From the NCBI GenBank assembly GCA_963576565.1, contig OY755048.1:7274136-7338135 (forward strand): 64,000 bases of DNA, in the 5' to 3' direction. Of this stretch, positions 47,371-60,900 are shown one piece after another (within the stretch, counting starts at the first letter, position 1; every line of letters begins with the position of its first letter). Source of the DNA: Aspidapion aeneum. Its lineage: Eukaryota; Arthropoda; Insecta; Coleoptera; Brentidae. Both the position numbers and the translations under genes were made by a program. The notes under the pieces are model-generated. The model made no database searches, was not told the origin of the DNA, and saw only the letters and a program-made list of their open reading frames with translations.

Positions 47371-49442
47371 ACTCAACGACATAACCTCACTTTTTCGTAA
47401 AATATAAACAAAAACTAATTTTAAAACGTTTTTTTTTTAAACCATGTCTCGCTGTAATGTAGAAAGATAATAATAATATACAATTTTATGTAAAAATATC
47501 CTAGGTGTATCTTCTGCAGAAAATAGTTTACAGAACCCCTCAATCATCAATAAAATCAAATAAATTTTTTCATTGTCATTCATCAGCATTTGCTTAAAAA
47601 AACATGTTAATATTTGGAATATCATCTAGAATATTTTGTGAATAGTATTTTACTCCCCATTAGAATACCTAAGCCTAGAATGAGGGGTGATCAGCTGCCC
47701 ATAGTAGGTGTACAAAATTCATTTACAGGACTGTGCAGGACACTATATTGCCTGGCTTTTTGCTGTCTTAATCACTACATTATTCTACTTATCAATTTCT
47801 ATTAGCAAATCTTCTTAAGCTTTTATGGTTTTTAAGAAGCAAATAACTTACCATTATCAGAAAGTAGCATTTGTATATTATTTTTCAGGTTTTTTTAATC
47901 AAAACTAGGAAAATTTTATAGGTAGATAGCAGCATTCTAGCTTAAGCAGTATACATGCACCCTGCAATCCACTACAGGACCAAAAATTTGTTGCTAATTC
48001 CTGTAGAACAATGCATACATTTCATTCCACTTATCACCTAGTAGTACCACCTAAAGTGAGGGGCTCATCAATATGTAAGGACCTATACAAATCTCGACAC
48101 TTTTAATGACCACTCAGGACTGATAAGAATCAGGACCTGGCACAACCTTTAAGGACTAACAGGGTCAACAAAAATATGGTTTATTAAGTCCCTGTACAAA
48201 GTTTTTGCTATTGATTAGCAACAGGCCCAGAGGTATTTTTTGCACTTAAGAAATATTCACTTTCTGTCAGTAGCGGCTTGTGGTAGAACATGGCACATCA
48301 GTTGAATAGAAAAAACCAAGGACCATAAACTGACTGTCTTTGGTAAAAACGAGATATTGTTGGCAAAAATGTTCAGTTATCATTACATATATAGTTTTTT
48401 CTTTCAACTGATGTAGAGTGTTCTACAACATTGCTATGTTTAAAAGGTAATAACATGTGTACCTACTGAGGTGTGTATATTGCTCAACTTCACCTAACTA
48501 GCAGCAGTACTAGCTTTTTGTCCCTTATTATTTTAGTAATTAAAATCTCACTTTTTGTCCTGTTGAAGCAATTTGTAGTTATCAGTATTTTAACCTATTG
48601 CTTCATCTAAATGTTACATATAGGTTTGATTTTATGAGGTATATGTTAGTGCCCCCAAAGATATCATCTCAGGATACATGTTTACATATTTAAAGATAAA
48701 AAATAAAATGATTAAATAAAAGTTATTTTCCTATTTTAATTTCGACCAAATTTATTATATTATATTTATTGATTTATAATACTAGAAATTATCTAAGTAG
48801 ATAAAGTCTTTAGGCATCTGTATACATTTTTAGAATTTTTTTGTTATATCACTCATAATAGCAAAAAAATAACAAACCTGTATACAATATTAAGTGGGGT
48901 TATTGATTAGAAGCAATAAGGAATTTGTTACCATAAACATCAGGATAACAAATCCTGAATTTGATAAATGAAATGTAAGAAGAATGAACCATGGGGGCAA
49001 AAAATCTAGGACATGTAGGTATTTTACTTTTCTAAGAAATGTCCTAGTATTTTTTACCCAACTGCAAGACCTTTTTACTTCTCAGCATCATTTTGTTTTT
49101 ATTAAGTGACATTAGCTTCTAAAGAATTGAAAAAAATATAATAATATATTACATTTTAATAATATATATAAAAAATATAAATATATCTTTAAAAAAACTG
49201 TGCTAAAGCAAAATCTCCATTGTGCAAAAACTAAAATTGACAAAACAAAAACTTAGAACATTATAAATAAATTATTGGGGAGGCAAAGAAAACAACTAAA
49301 TTAAACTTAGAATAGATTCTGAAACTATTAAAGACACACACTAACAGTAGCAAACCAACTGAATACTCATTTTCGTACAATAGCAGACTCCGATACAAAA
49401 AATTCAACAATAACTCTATCAATTTGCACAAAACAAAAAAAA
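47371..49442. other. Spacer with a decayed hAT MITE relative
   Basis: 47683-48050 holds split parts of the MITE at 49935-50063 (GGGGTGATCAGCTGCCCA, CAGGACACTA, CACTACAGGACCAA). A weak inverted pair lies around 48285-48430 (CAGTTGAATAGAAAAAAC / GTTTTTTCTTTCAACTG). No gene is supported. Confidence 0.4.
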
Positions 49443-50990
49443 TCAGACTTTAACTAAGTAGTTTTCTTTTGTACCAACATCAACCAGCAAATGTTCCTGG
49501 ATTTCGATGCTTGTACCTGCAGTTGGCTCTTCAGGATCAACTTCTATTGGTTTCACTGATAGGTTTTGACTTGGCACAGATGTATTCCTTAGTATTGTTT
49601 TGGAAGTACATAAGCCTGTAATAAAAAAACATATATAAGGAACTTTTTTAAAAAAAGGTAGTTTCAACAGTGTAAATTTTGTACTCTAGTACATATGGAA
49701 TTCACAAAAATACATGAGGTTTCAGAAATTGTCCAAGTATTATTTTGTTATGACATTTTTGTCAAAATTACAGTAGGTGTCCCAAATTAAGTTGGCACTA
49801 TTGATAACTTCACTATTATTGGAGTCAAATTAGTACAAAACAGAAAAACAATTAAATTGCATATTTACAGAAAAAAAAAATTAAAAAGTATGTTTAATGT
49901 CTAATTTTTGTGGTTGTAGAGGTTTCTTCATAGACAAGGGGTGATCAGCTGCCCACAGTAGGTCTACAGGACTCCATAGGACACTACAATACACTACAGG
50001 ATCAAGAATTAATTAAAGTCCTGTAGGATGGTGAACAAATTTGGTTCAGCTGATCACGCCTTGTTCATAGATGAACACACAGGCCTAAATAAATTCACAT
50101 GCGGCTTAGTGTTACATTAAGTAATCTCTGGGGTGGGGAGGGTTACCTTTGTGTCATAGTCTTGGCCATAGGTGGTTACACTTTTGTGACATTTTTAACC
50201 TATTTCTTTATCAAAAAATCTGAAAAATGGTATGTTGTTGAGTTGTTTTTATGAGAACATTTTTTTTGTCAACATAAGGTATGTATGTATTTGAAAGTGG
50301 TGGCAGGCCCTTCTGGACCTCCATGCACTGTGACCACATATGGATCTATTGTGCCCACATACCTACATACTGAGTTTGACTAAAGTGGCATATTTTTTTT
50401 TCCACCCAGCACTTAAAAAACTCTGCAGATTACAACTAAATGATTGAGGCTTAACACAGGCTTAACACAACATAAGGTATACCTACACAACATATTTAAT
50501 TTTTAATATATTTGTGGTTAGGAAATATGCTTGGAAATAGGCTCGGAAATGGGTATGTTTATGTCAAAGTCACAAAAGTGTAACTGCCTATGGCAAGGAC
50601 TATACACTGAATGATTTTTTTATATTTTTCTTGAAAATGCGTTACGACAGGAGAAGGGCGGCAAAAGATCCTGAATTTTAACCTTACATAATTAAAGAAT
50701 GTGGCCCTAAATAGATTTAAAAAAATGTTAAAAATGATATTTACCTAGCAATTTATCTTGAAAAGGAATTTCGAAAACTGTTCTGTAGAAATGCTTTCGT
50801 GGGATCCATATTGTCTTTTCCACAACGCCTTAGCCACTCTTGCAAAATAGTCTTGGGAACAGTCATTGGAAGGTGGAATTTAAAAAAACTCATAAACGTA
50901 GAACTTCTAAGTTCGAATAGTTGGATTTACATCCAGAAACCGCACAGGATGCTCCTGGGATTTTGCGATTCCGAAAATTGTTTAAAATAT
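49443..50990 (-). pseudogene. Decayed THAP zinc-finger gene, two exons
   Basis: Minus-strand exon ~50990-50745 shows a THAP-like domain spread over three frames. It starts CAVSGCKSNYSNLE (C-x4-C), then stops. In another frame come SFFKFHLP and ILQEWLRRCGKDN (the conserved W), then a third frame with SISTEQF, where the usual CSEHF has lost both zinc ligands (Cys to Ser, His to Gln). The exon ends in FEIPFQDKLLG at a GT donor (50744). Exon 49615-49443 continues in frame: TSKTILRNTSVPSQNLS resembles the post-domain AVPS box, then an acidic tail to a stop. No ATG precedes the first Cys. THAP domains bind DNA and occur in host regulators and P-element transposases; I cannot tell which this was. 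Confidence 0.55.
49935..50063. mobile_element. 129-bp hAT-type MITE with perfect 8-bp duplication
   Basis: TTCATAGA flanks both sides (49927-49934, 50064-50071). The terminal inverted repeats are CAAGGGGTGATCAGCTG and CAGCTGATCACGCCTTG. Eight-base duplications are typical of hAT. It sits in the intron of the THAP pseudogene. Confidence 0.88.
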
Positions 50991-51239
50991 CGAAAATAAC
51001 AATACAAAACCAAGATTCCACAAATTTTTTCCCTTAAAATAAATAAAAATGCGAAACACAGAACACCAAAGGCGAAATGCACGGAAAAATTAACCTCACT
51101 TTGGATTCGCGAAAAAAATCAATAAGTTCGGTTATCCTTTTTCATTTAATCTGAATAGAAAAGGAAAGACCACCCTATCAAACAGATCAAGGGTCTTTTG
51201 AGAAGGATGAGTAGGTTCATAGAAGGATGGCTCGACACC

Positions 51240-51431
51240 TTGAGGATTTTGTGACGTAGCGAAATTTGGAATATATGGGGCTTATGGAAGTGGACCGTCC
51301 TGTTCTCTGTGTACAGTCCTTGGGCCTAACCTTACATTTCAAACAAAAATATTTACACGTCAAGTTTTTAATAATTTTCAAAAAACCAAAACGTAAAAAG
51401 AATGACGAGAAAAAAATGACAACCGCCTGAG
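51240..51431 (+). promoter_or_regulatory. Fic upstream region with repeated motif
   Basis: Holds TTTTGTGACGTA (CRE-like) and 51288-51321, ending CTCTGTGTACAGTCCTT, about 110 bases before the Fic ATG. The same block occurs at 47298-47370. It may be a core promoter or a repeat fragment. It lies between the divergent THAP remnant and Fic. Confidence 0.35.
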
Positions 51432-54400
51432 ATGAACGTGCTTGTGATAGTGATTTCGATTCTTTTATCTGTGATATGTGTTCTCTTAGCTTTACTGCAG
51501 CATTACTATTTTGTTCTCAGGCAAGTTTTTAAGTTTATTTTTTTATGCCCTTTCCCTTTTAATATTCCAAAAAATGCTCCACCGATTACTTATGTTAAGT
51601 TTTAAAAAATTGTTCATTCATACATTCTTTTCATTTTCCTAAAGGTATTACAAGAAAGCCCCCCCTATAAAACTCTCGGCACCAGAATTTGAGGACCTCA
51701 TTCCTTCCAATAAGAAAATCTTTGAAAAGGGCTACCCAATTCAGCCCTATTTTGATGTCACCCATGACGAAGATCCAGTGTTAAAAGGTCTCACATCAGC
51801 CTTAGCATCCATTCCCCTTCAACAATGTGCACCTATATGTATAGCCAGCAGAAGCGAACGAAAAATGGGTACAGACCCTGAAGTTAACAACATTATTCAA
51901 GCTGCTTTAGCTTATAAAAACATTGGAAAACCTAACAAGGCTTTAAAATTGTTTGAACATGCAACTGCCATGGCTCCTGATAATGCAGATGTACTAAACT
52001 GGTATGGAGAGTTTCTGGAACAACAACATCATGATATTGTATCTGCAGATGAACTTTATTTTAAGGTAAATGTAGAAAATTAAAAAATTTTAACGGAATT
52101 TGCTATTTTAATAGAGATTTAATAATTTTTTACATATTTGTACCTAGATATGGAATTGAGAGCTAGCAAGTAAATATTTTTTTAGGCTTTGGCTTACTCT
52201 CCACACCATGAAGCTGCCTTGTCAAACAGAAAACGCACAGCTCCAGTAGTTGACAGACTAGATTATATCCTCTTCAAAACAATTGACAGCAAAAAGGACT
52301 ATTTAAGAGATAGAATGAAGCTTGATAACTTTGACAGTGTCAAAAAACAGGCCTTCTACTTGCACATCTACCATACAGTAAGCATCTTAACTTTTGAAAT
52401 ATAGGGAGGGCAGAGCTGTCACAAGTACATTATGAAAGTACTTCAAGTACAAGTACCAAGTACATTAATATTTGTAAAAAGTACTTGAAGTACTAAGTAC
52501 ATTTTCTTTTCAAATGTACTTCAAGTACCAAGTACATTATAAAAGTACTTGATTTTCCCCAAGTCTTTTACAATAAAAGTACTTCAAGTACTTTAAATAT
52601 GTCAAAAAGTAAGAAAAATGCCAGAAATATAAAAAAAATGTAAAAAATGTTAAAAAATTTCAAAAAAGTTAAAAAATGTCAAGAAACATCAAAATTTTAA
52701 AAAACTGTCAAAAATGTAAAAAAATGTAAAACATGTCAAAAATGTTTACAATAGAAAGGTTTTATTTTTTGGAATATTATTGTATGTAAATATGGTCTAC
52801 TTATATACCTAAATTGCATTTATTTATTTTTTCTGAACTCATTTTACATACAAATATAGAAAGGTAATGGAAAGAGATAATTTTATTACACAAAAAGCCG
52901 CAAAATTGACCCAGACACATCAAAATGTTTTTAAAATTTAGAGTTTTGCAATAGGGGACACAGTTACCTCAAACTGTGGGGTAAATGAGACCTACCTCAA
53001 AAGATATTAAGTTTTTCTGTCTCAAATATATTTGACTTATAGCCCACAAAACTGCTTAAAAACTTGTTTATATCAAACTAAATCATTAGGCATAACAAAC
53101 GTAAATATTCAAAGAATTTTTGAGGTGTATAGTCAAACTAAATAAATTTTCGGGTTCTTTAAATCAACTTCCATCAAACATAAAAATTATGTCTGCTGCA
53201 AGGCGAGTAGGTGGATCTCCAAAAATCAAGCTGCAGTGTAATATACCTGCACTACCGTACTACTGATAATGGTTTTTCAATAAAAACTGAAAATTTAGAA
53301 GTTGCAAATAGTGAAATGTCAAGACACATTGAAACTGCCAATGACTGGTTTAGAGCAAACAAACTTAGTGTCAACGTAAGTAAAACACAAAAAATGGTCT
53401 TTACTCTTAAAAAAATAGAAATTCCAGACAACCTGGAGAGTGTCAAGCTTTTGGGAGTGACCCTTGACCTAAAATTAACTTTTGAACAGCATCTGAAAGT
53501 AACCTCAAAGAGGCTATGTTCATCCATTTATGTTCTCCGTAATATCTCAAAAATAGTAGAAGAGGACACACTTAAGTTGGCATACTACGGGTTGTTCCAC
53601 TCTATCGCTGTGTATGCACTCCTGGCCTGGGGTCACTCAGCACATACCTCACGCACCTTTGGTTTGCAGCACAGAGCAGTCAGAATCTTGGCAGGCATTA
53701 AATATTGAGAAAATGTCAAACCTTTTTTTCAAAATCTGGGTATATTGACTATTCCATCGCAGTATATCTTAGAATGTCTTCTTTATTTTCATAAAAACTC
53801 GCAAAGTTACATAAGGGTTGAAGACATACATCAACATAATATGAGACAGAACTGATGTTCGAGTGCAGTTTCTTCGGCTCAAGACCTCTAGGAACGCAAC
53901 ATTACATTATGCGCCTGTCTTATATAATAAACTCCCTCAAAGTACAAGAGATCTACCATTTAATGCATTTAAATTTAAACTAAAACAATTTCTAATTAAA
54001 CAATGTTTTTACTCCATCAGTGAATTTTTAGCTTATCAGGTATCAGATCTGGATTTGTTTTAATTTCTTTCAATTTTTGAATGTGTTGTGAGCCAGAGTG
54101 TATTTTAGCTTTAACAATAGTGTTTTTAATAATTTATGTTTTGTTCGTTAACATTTTAAATGAAACAACCTACATTAAGATTAACTGTCTATTATAGGGA
54201 TTTAGAAAAATTGTACCAATTTTTGACGATATTGTAAAACTTCTGTTTTTTAATGAAATAAATCAAACTTGTCAAACTTGTCAATAGATGGCATGAGTGC
54301 TGTAGTAGTTTCTCACACTGAATTTGAATTTCTCGTTCCACGAAGTAATGAAGGTGCGTGCAAATAATTAAGCCTATAGGCATTATTCTTTGGATAAGTG

Positions 54401-57400
54401 TGTACATAATATTACGATTTTTTGGGGTGATTACTAAAGCGTACTTATCATGGTTGCTAAAATACCGGACTTGCCTGCCAAGTTGAAAAAAAACCAGACA
54501 GGTGGCAACTCTGAGATTACCAGTTGTCTTCGGCGCATTAAAGTAATATCTCACCTATATCTAATTTGTACTTCAAGAATATTTGATTGTACTTGAAGTA
54601 CTTTTAATCTAATTGAAGTACTTCGAATGTACTTGAAGTACTTTGAATGTACTTGAAGTACTTTGAATGTGCTTGAAGTACTTTACTTGACAAAATCAAG
54701 TACATTTCCAAGTACATTGTTAAAAGTACTTCAAGTACCAAGTACAATTACCGGATTGTAGATGTACTTCAAGTACTGTAATTGAAGTACTTGTATGTAC
54801 TTGAAGTACATTTGCAAGTAGTGTACTTGAAGTACCTGACAGCTCTGAGGGAGGAAAAGATTTTTAATACATAACCTGTTTTTATTAATATCTGTGATAT
54901 ACCGCTCTACTAGATATTTTTGTGAAATTTGGTACACTATTTCTTGGGCAATTTCTCTTTATCAAGAGGCATTTTTTGATGTATAACATTTTTTTATTTT
55001 ATTTTGACTTCAGATTTCCTGGCATTACTTAAAGATAAAATATATAAAAAAGGCTACTTAATATATTATTTTTTCCATAAGATTCCTCCCCTTGCATTTT
55101 ATTAAAAGGTTTACATTCATGGGTTGTAGGGGTGCATGCATCCAAAATGTGTAAACTAAAAAAAAAGTATATGGCTTTCCATGTCAACCCATTTCTAAAC
55201 AGTAGTAATTTTTTTTTTGGAAAGTTTATATTTTTTCAGGAAAAATGATAAACAATAGATAGGTTTTGGCCAATTAAGAAGATAAAACATCCTGTAGATT
55301 TAAGGAATCGCAACAATTTTTCAATTTTTTTATCTTGGTGTAATCGGTATTGATAGAAGAACCAAAAAATAAATTTTTATTAAAATCAAAATTTTTAAGT
55401 GCAAAAGGTGGCGGGGTTGACATGGAAAGCCCCATATTACCTTTTTAAACTTTATCTGCCCCCAAAAGCCCCGAGACGCCCGAAAACCTGAAGATTTTTT
55501 CAAATTTTCTCAAAAACTAAGTTTTAGTCTGAAAAATATTTTGTTTGTTTATTGAGCTAATGTAAAAAGATCAAAAAAAGAAACATGTTTGTCACATGTT
55601 TCACCTAATTTTCTTAAAAATCCAGCTCTATATCAAAAAATGTGTTGGATACTTTATTGGAGACAATAAAATTTCCTTTTAAACGATGTATAATAAGCTT
55701 TTACAAAAAGCCTGAAACTCACTCAAATTTTACATCATTACAAAGGGTCTATAAGGGAAAAAGAAACCTCACTAAAAGCCCTGTAAATTCACCCAGAATT
55801 TTTATTTGAGTACGTGGGGACCCAGTGTTTGCAACATTTCTTTTTATTATAGGTTGGAATTGAAGGAAATACGATGACAGTTGAACAGCTACGATACGTG
55901 CTGGAGACTGGGCACGTGGTGAGTGGCAAATCTCTCTTGGAGCACAATGAAGTCCTCGGCCTGGAAAAGGCTATGCAATATGTCAAATTGCTGATAAGAA
56001 GTGAATATATCGGAGTGAAAGAGATCCTAGGCATTCATAGAAGGGTCATGGGTCATGTAGATCCTATTAAATGTGGCGTATTCAGGGATGAAAAAGTAAG
56101 TAGAACATCTACCTTAATATATATTTCATATTCCAGGCTAAACTTTTTTGTGCAATTAAACATTTTTTTTTCTGATAGTCAAGCAGAAAACTCTTACGTC
56201 AGTATTTATTAAGCGCTCAAGAATTAATACCTGAGACCAAGGTAGATCTAATACTGACCAGAAAGTTTTTTTAATACTTACAAGTAAAATAAATTAAATT
56301 TACTTACAAAATAAAGAAAAATACTCTGCCAATGTATGGGCCCCTAAGCTCACACTAGGTACTATAGTCATAGTGTATGTGTGAGCTAATATAACTAAAA
56401 ACTGAAATATATTTTATTCTTCAGACTAAATTACCTTTCGTTTGATACCACACAAGCCATGTTTTGACTTAAACTCACATTTTTTAAATCTACCCCCACC
56501 CTTAAAAAAAACTAAAAAACTAAAATGTATTTTGTTTAACTCCGGACTCAATTACCTTTCATATGATATGACACACGCCATATTTTTATGTAAACTCTAA
56601 TTTTTGAAATCTACCCCCACCTTTTTTTTTCTAAGAACTAAAATGTATTTTATTTAATTTCAGACTCAATTACCTTTCGTTTGATATCACACACGCCATA
56701 TTTTTACATAAACTCAAATTTTTGAAATCTACCCCCACCCTTTTATTTGGCTTGTGTTCGGTGGATTTTGTTCATGTCTAAATGGGACCATCTCGACGAA
56801 AGAGCCAGCCTAGGTACCAAATTTCATTGAAATCGGGCAAGCGGTTTTTAAGTTATGCGCGTTGGTTGTTACAGATAGACATACAGACAGACAGACGGCG
56901 CGACAACAAAATCATCTGAAACGCAAAGATATATAAAAAAATTTAAAGTAACTTTTTTTTTTGAAAAAATTAGGATCACCATAGCTCACACTACTTTAGT
57001 GTAGTAGTAGTGTGAGCTAATACAATTACTACAATTACTCAAAATTTTAAAAAGATCTAGTGTATAATTTAGAGTTTAGGACTGTGCAGGCATAGCATTC
57101 CATATAAAACAGTAAATAGTGAGAGTGAGGGGTGGTTTATAGTTTGTAAAACGGTTTGATAAAATGCATTATATAGTAGGGGAGGCCGTTAAATTGTTTG
57201 GAACTTATTTTCTTTGTCAGCAAACATTCATAAAATTGTTTAGGGAGCAATTCTAATAAAAAAATGTATTTTTTTCTTAATAATGCATATGGGTGAATCC
57301 ATGGAAAGTGTGCTATTTGATGAAGACAACCTACAACTACTTGTATAAAATAGATGTAGTGGTAAATATTATATTTCTGCAAAGCTCATGAAATTATAAC

Positions 57401-57900
57401 TTGACTGACAATACAATTTTTTTTTGGGCATACAGTTTTTAAATAAATTAACTTCAAACCCCAAAAAATGACTAAAATTCTCATTCCGCTGGCTGTCCCA
57501 AACACAAATTTTATGATTTGATTAAAATTTTTAAGTACATAAGATTCAAAAAACTTTAAAAAAAGATTTGATGTACTATTACACAATCAATAAACATTTA
57601 TCAAATAATTTTAAAAACATCTTGTATGGACTTTGCGAAATTCCTAAAAAGTGTCTCAGATATCATCACTTCTGTTTGCAACTGTACATATTATTAAACA
57701 AAATGCAGGGAGTTTTAAAAGAGGTGTTTATTAATTTTTAGCTCACACATATACTATACTATAGTAGTGTGAGCTATGGTGATCCTAATTTTTTCGAGAA
57801 AAAAAAAGTTGCTCCGATTTCAAAAATTTTTATATATCTTTGCGTTTCAGATGATTTTGAAACTTTTTTGTTGCGCCGTCTGTCTGTCTGTCTGTCTGTA

Positions 57901-57943
<43 letters not shown>

Positions 57944-60900
57944 ATGTCTGTAACGACCAACGTGCATAACTCAAAAACCGCTTGGCCGATTTTAATGAAA
58001 TTTTGTACCTAGGCTGGGTTTTGGGCCGAGATGGTCCCATTTAAAAATGAACAAAATCCACCGAGCACAAACCAAATAAAAGGGTGGGGGTAGATTTCAA
58101 AAATTAGAGTTTATGGGAAAATATGGCGTGTGTGACATCAAACGAAAGGTAATTGAGTCTGGAGTTCAAAAAAATACATTTTAATTTATTTTAAAAAAAA
58201 GGGTGGGGGTATATTTCGAAAATTAGAGTTTTAGTGAAAATATGGCGTGTGTGATATCAAACGAAAGGTAATTGAGTCCGGGGTTTAACAAAATACATTT
58301 TAGTTTTTGTTTTTTTTAAGGGTGGGGGTAGATTTCAAAAATTTGAGTTTAAGTCAAAACATGGCTTGTGTGGTATCAAACAAAAGGTAATTTATTCCGG
58401 AGTTGAATAAAATATATTTTAGTTTTTAGTTATATTAGCTCACACGTTCACTATAACTATAGTACCTAGTGTGAGCTTAGGGGCCCATATATTGGCAGAG
58501 TATTTTCTTTAAATTTGCTTAAAGAATACGTGCAAACGGCTGTAGCAAGCTGATATATCTACTCCCACCCTTTTATTTGGCTTGCGTTCGGTGGATTTTA
58601 TTCCTTTTTAAATGGGACCATCTCGACCCAAGACCTAGCCTAGGTACCAAATTTCATTCAAATCGGGCAAGCGGTTTTTGACAGCGTGACAAAAAAGTTT
58701 CAAAATCATCTTAAATGCAAAGATATATAAATTTTTTTGAAATCGGAGCACCTTTTTTTTCTTGAAAAAATTAGGATCACCATAGCTCACACTACTTTAG
58801 TATAGTTAACTTTTTGCTTTTTTATTATTTTTATTTTTGCTAAAAAAAATATTATAATACAACAAAACAAGGCCTTTTTATCATTCCGCTGCATGCGTCC
58901 TCATTCCGCTGCCTTACTTACTTTAAAAAACTGCTATATTTAAAAAAATATACATTAATGAGCTTGCTCATTAATAGATAGCAACAAGCAGAAACGAGTA
59001 TAATATAGTTATGCAACAAGGTACATATAAACAACTAAAAATAATCTGTTTGTCTCAGTACAGGAATTACTTTATAAGAAGTCAAAAATTACTTTTAAAG
59101 GGCACACTTTCCGCGGATATATGTTTGTTAGTGAAAACTATACGTAAGCTAAGTATGAAAAGTAGTATGACATCTCTAAATATGGGAAATATACCTGGCA
59201 AAATTGTCAAAAATTGAATATTTAATTTTTTGACAATTTTGCCTATACTTAGAGATTAGTCATACTATTGTTTATACTTAGCATAAGTGCGGCTTTCACT
59301 AATAAACATTACTAAGAAAAAAAGTTCCTCGCATTTATAACTTTTTTTTGCATTTTGCGTCTAAACCCATCGGAAAACCCCCCTATTCATATAACAAATT
59401 TTGCATAGAATTGACGAAGGAACAGTTTTATCGATGTTTGCTTACAAAGAAATTTATTTATTTATTTATTTATTTATTTAGTCGGTTTAGAACGTTTTTC
59501 TACGATGTCCGACGCCTATTATCCACCTCCTTTGATCCTGACAAGCATCTTCTGTGAGATTTTTTTGACTCATTGATCTTTGGATTGACTGTTGCCATTC
59601 TAGTTTAGGACGCCCTCTTTTTCTGCGCCCTATTGGTTGCCATTCTAGGACCTGCTTTGGTTCGGTTCGGTTGAAAATTTTGACTTGTCTGAACCCAAAA
59701 GTGGAGGTGGCCGGTTTTCGCACCAAGGTCTTCAATTGAATTTATTATCATGAGCTTTTATACATTTCAGGTGTTTATTGGCAGTCACATTCCTCCTCCT
59801 CATGAAGACATTCCGACCCTTATGGAGAACTACGCTGAGTGGTTGAATTCCGAAGAAGCGCAAAGTATGCACCCAGTAAGGTAGGTAATTTACACTAAGG
59901 GACCTGAACCCAAGAAGGCCTGTAAGCCCAATAAAAAATAGCAAAATGAAATCACTGTAAAATAGTTTAAATCAATATCCATCTCGCCTGTGCTTTTTTT
60001 ATTTCCACCGTACCACGTATTTCCTGACAATATTTTCCATAGTGATGTTAATTTTTTTACACCAAAAATAGACGAGTTAACAAATAAAATTATCAATGTT
60101 TTAAAAATAAAATTTCCAGAATAGAACTTGGGCATTTGGGTGAAAATAGGACCTCTTCTTACCCAACTGCAGCACGGCGAAAGGAAGGGTAATGTTTTTC
60201 GCTTCGGATATGTATGTATGTATGTAAATATGTATGTTTGTGTTGCGCTAGAGGCTAAACAGCTGAACCGATTTTGACAACAAAGGTACCATTGAATTCC
60301 TGCTGATCCCGAAGGTGCTATAGGCTATATTTTTTTAAACAGGAAGCAATATGGCGATCGTCAGACGCCATTTTGTCACATGATGTAGGCTGTAAGGCAT
60401 AGATAGCAATTACCGAATTTCAGGGAGTTTTAATTAAATTCCTTTGATCTTCGATTGCAAATGTCCTCTAATTTGCTTTAATTCCTTTGTAGTCCTCTCT
60501 GCTCCCCCATTTTATCAAATATAGGGCGATTTTCAAAATTCTTTCTGCACACGTCTTAGGATTTTTTTTTCCAACATCGTTTTACTAGTTCCCCCTCCCT
60601 TTCCCTCTCTTCTTCCCGCCCCCTTATTAGTAATAGTTGTAGCTATAACTTTCAACGAATATAGATAGATTTGTTTCAACACCATTTAACTAGTCCCCCA
60701 TCCGTCTCCCCCCCCATTAGTCAATGTTTGTAGAAACGCACCTATCTACCCGTTGGGCACAGTTCAATGTTTGACACAAATGCATGATTTAGGTAATAAT
60801 TAGATACACGTTGACTTAAAGTTAAATGAATGGCTGATTAAGAATTAAACTAAAAAGTTGGAAATACAAAAAAAAACACCTGCTACATCTACTTGTACCT

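Noticed and set aside
50799..50999. 66-codon + strand frame
   Set aside because: Shadow of the minus-strand THAP remnant, non-ATG start and no domain of its own.
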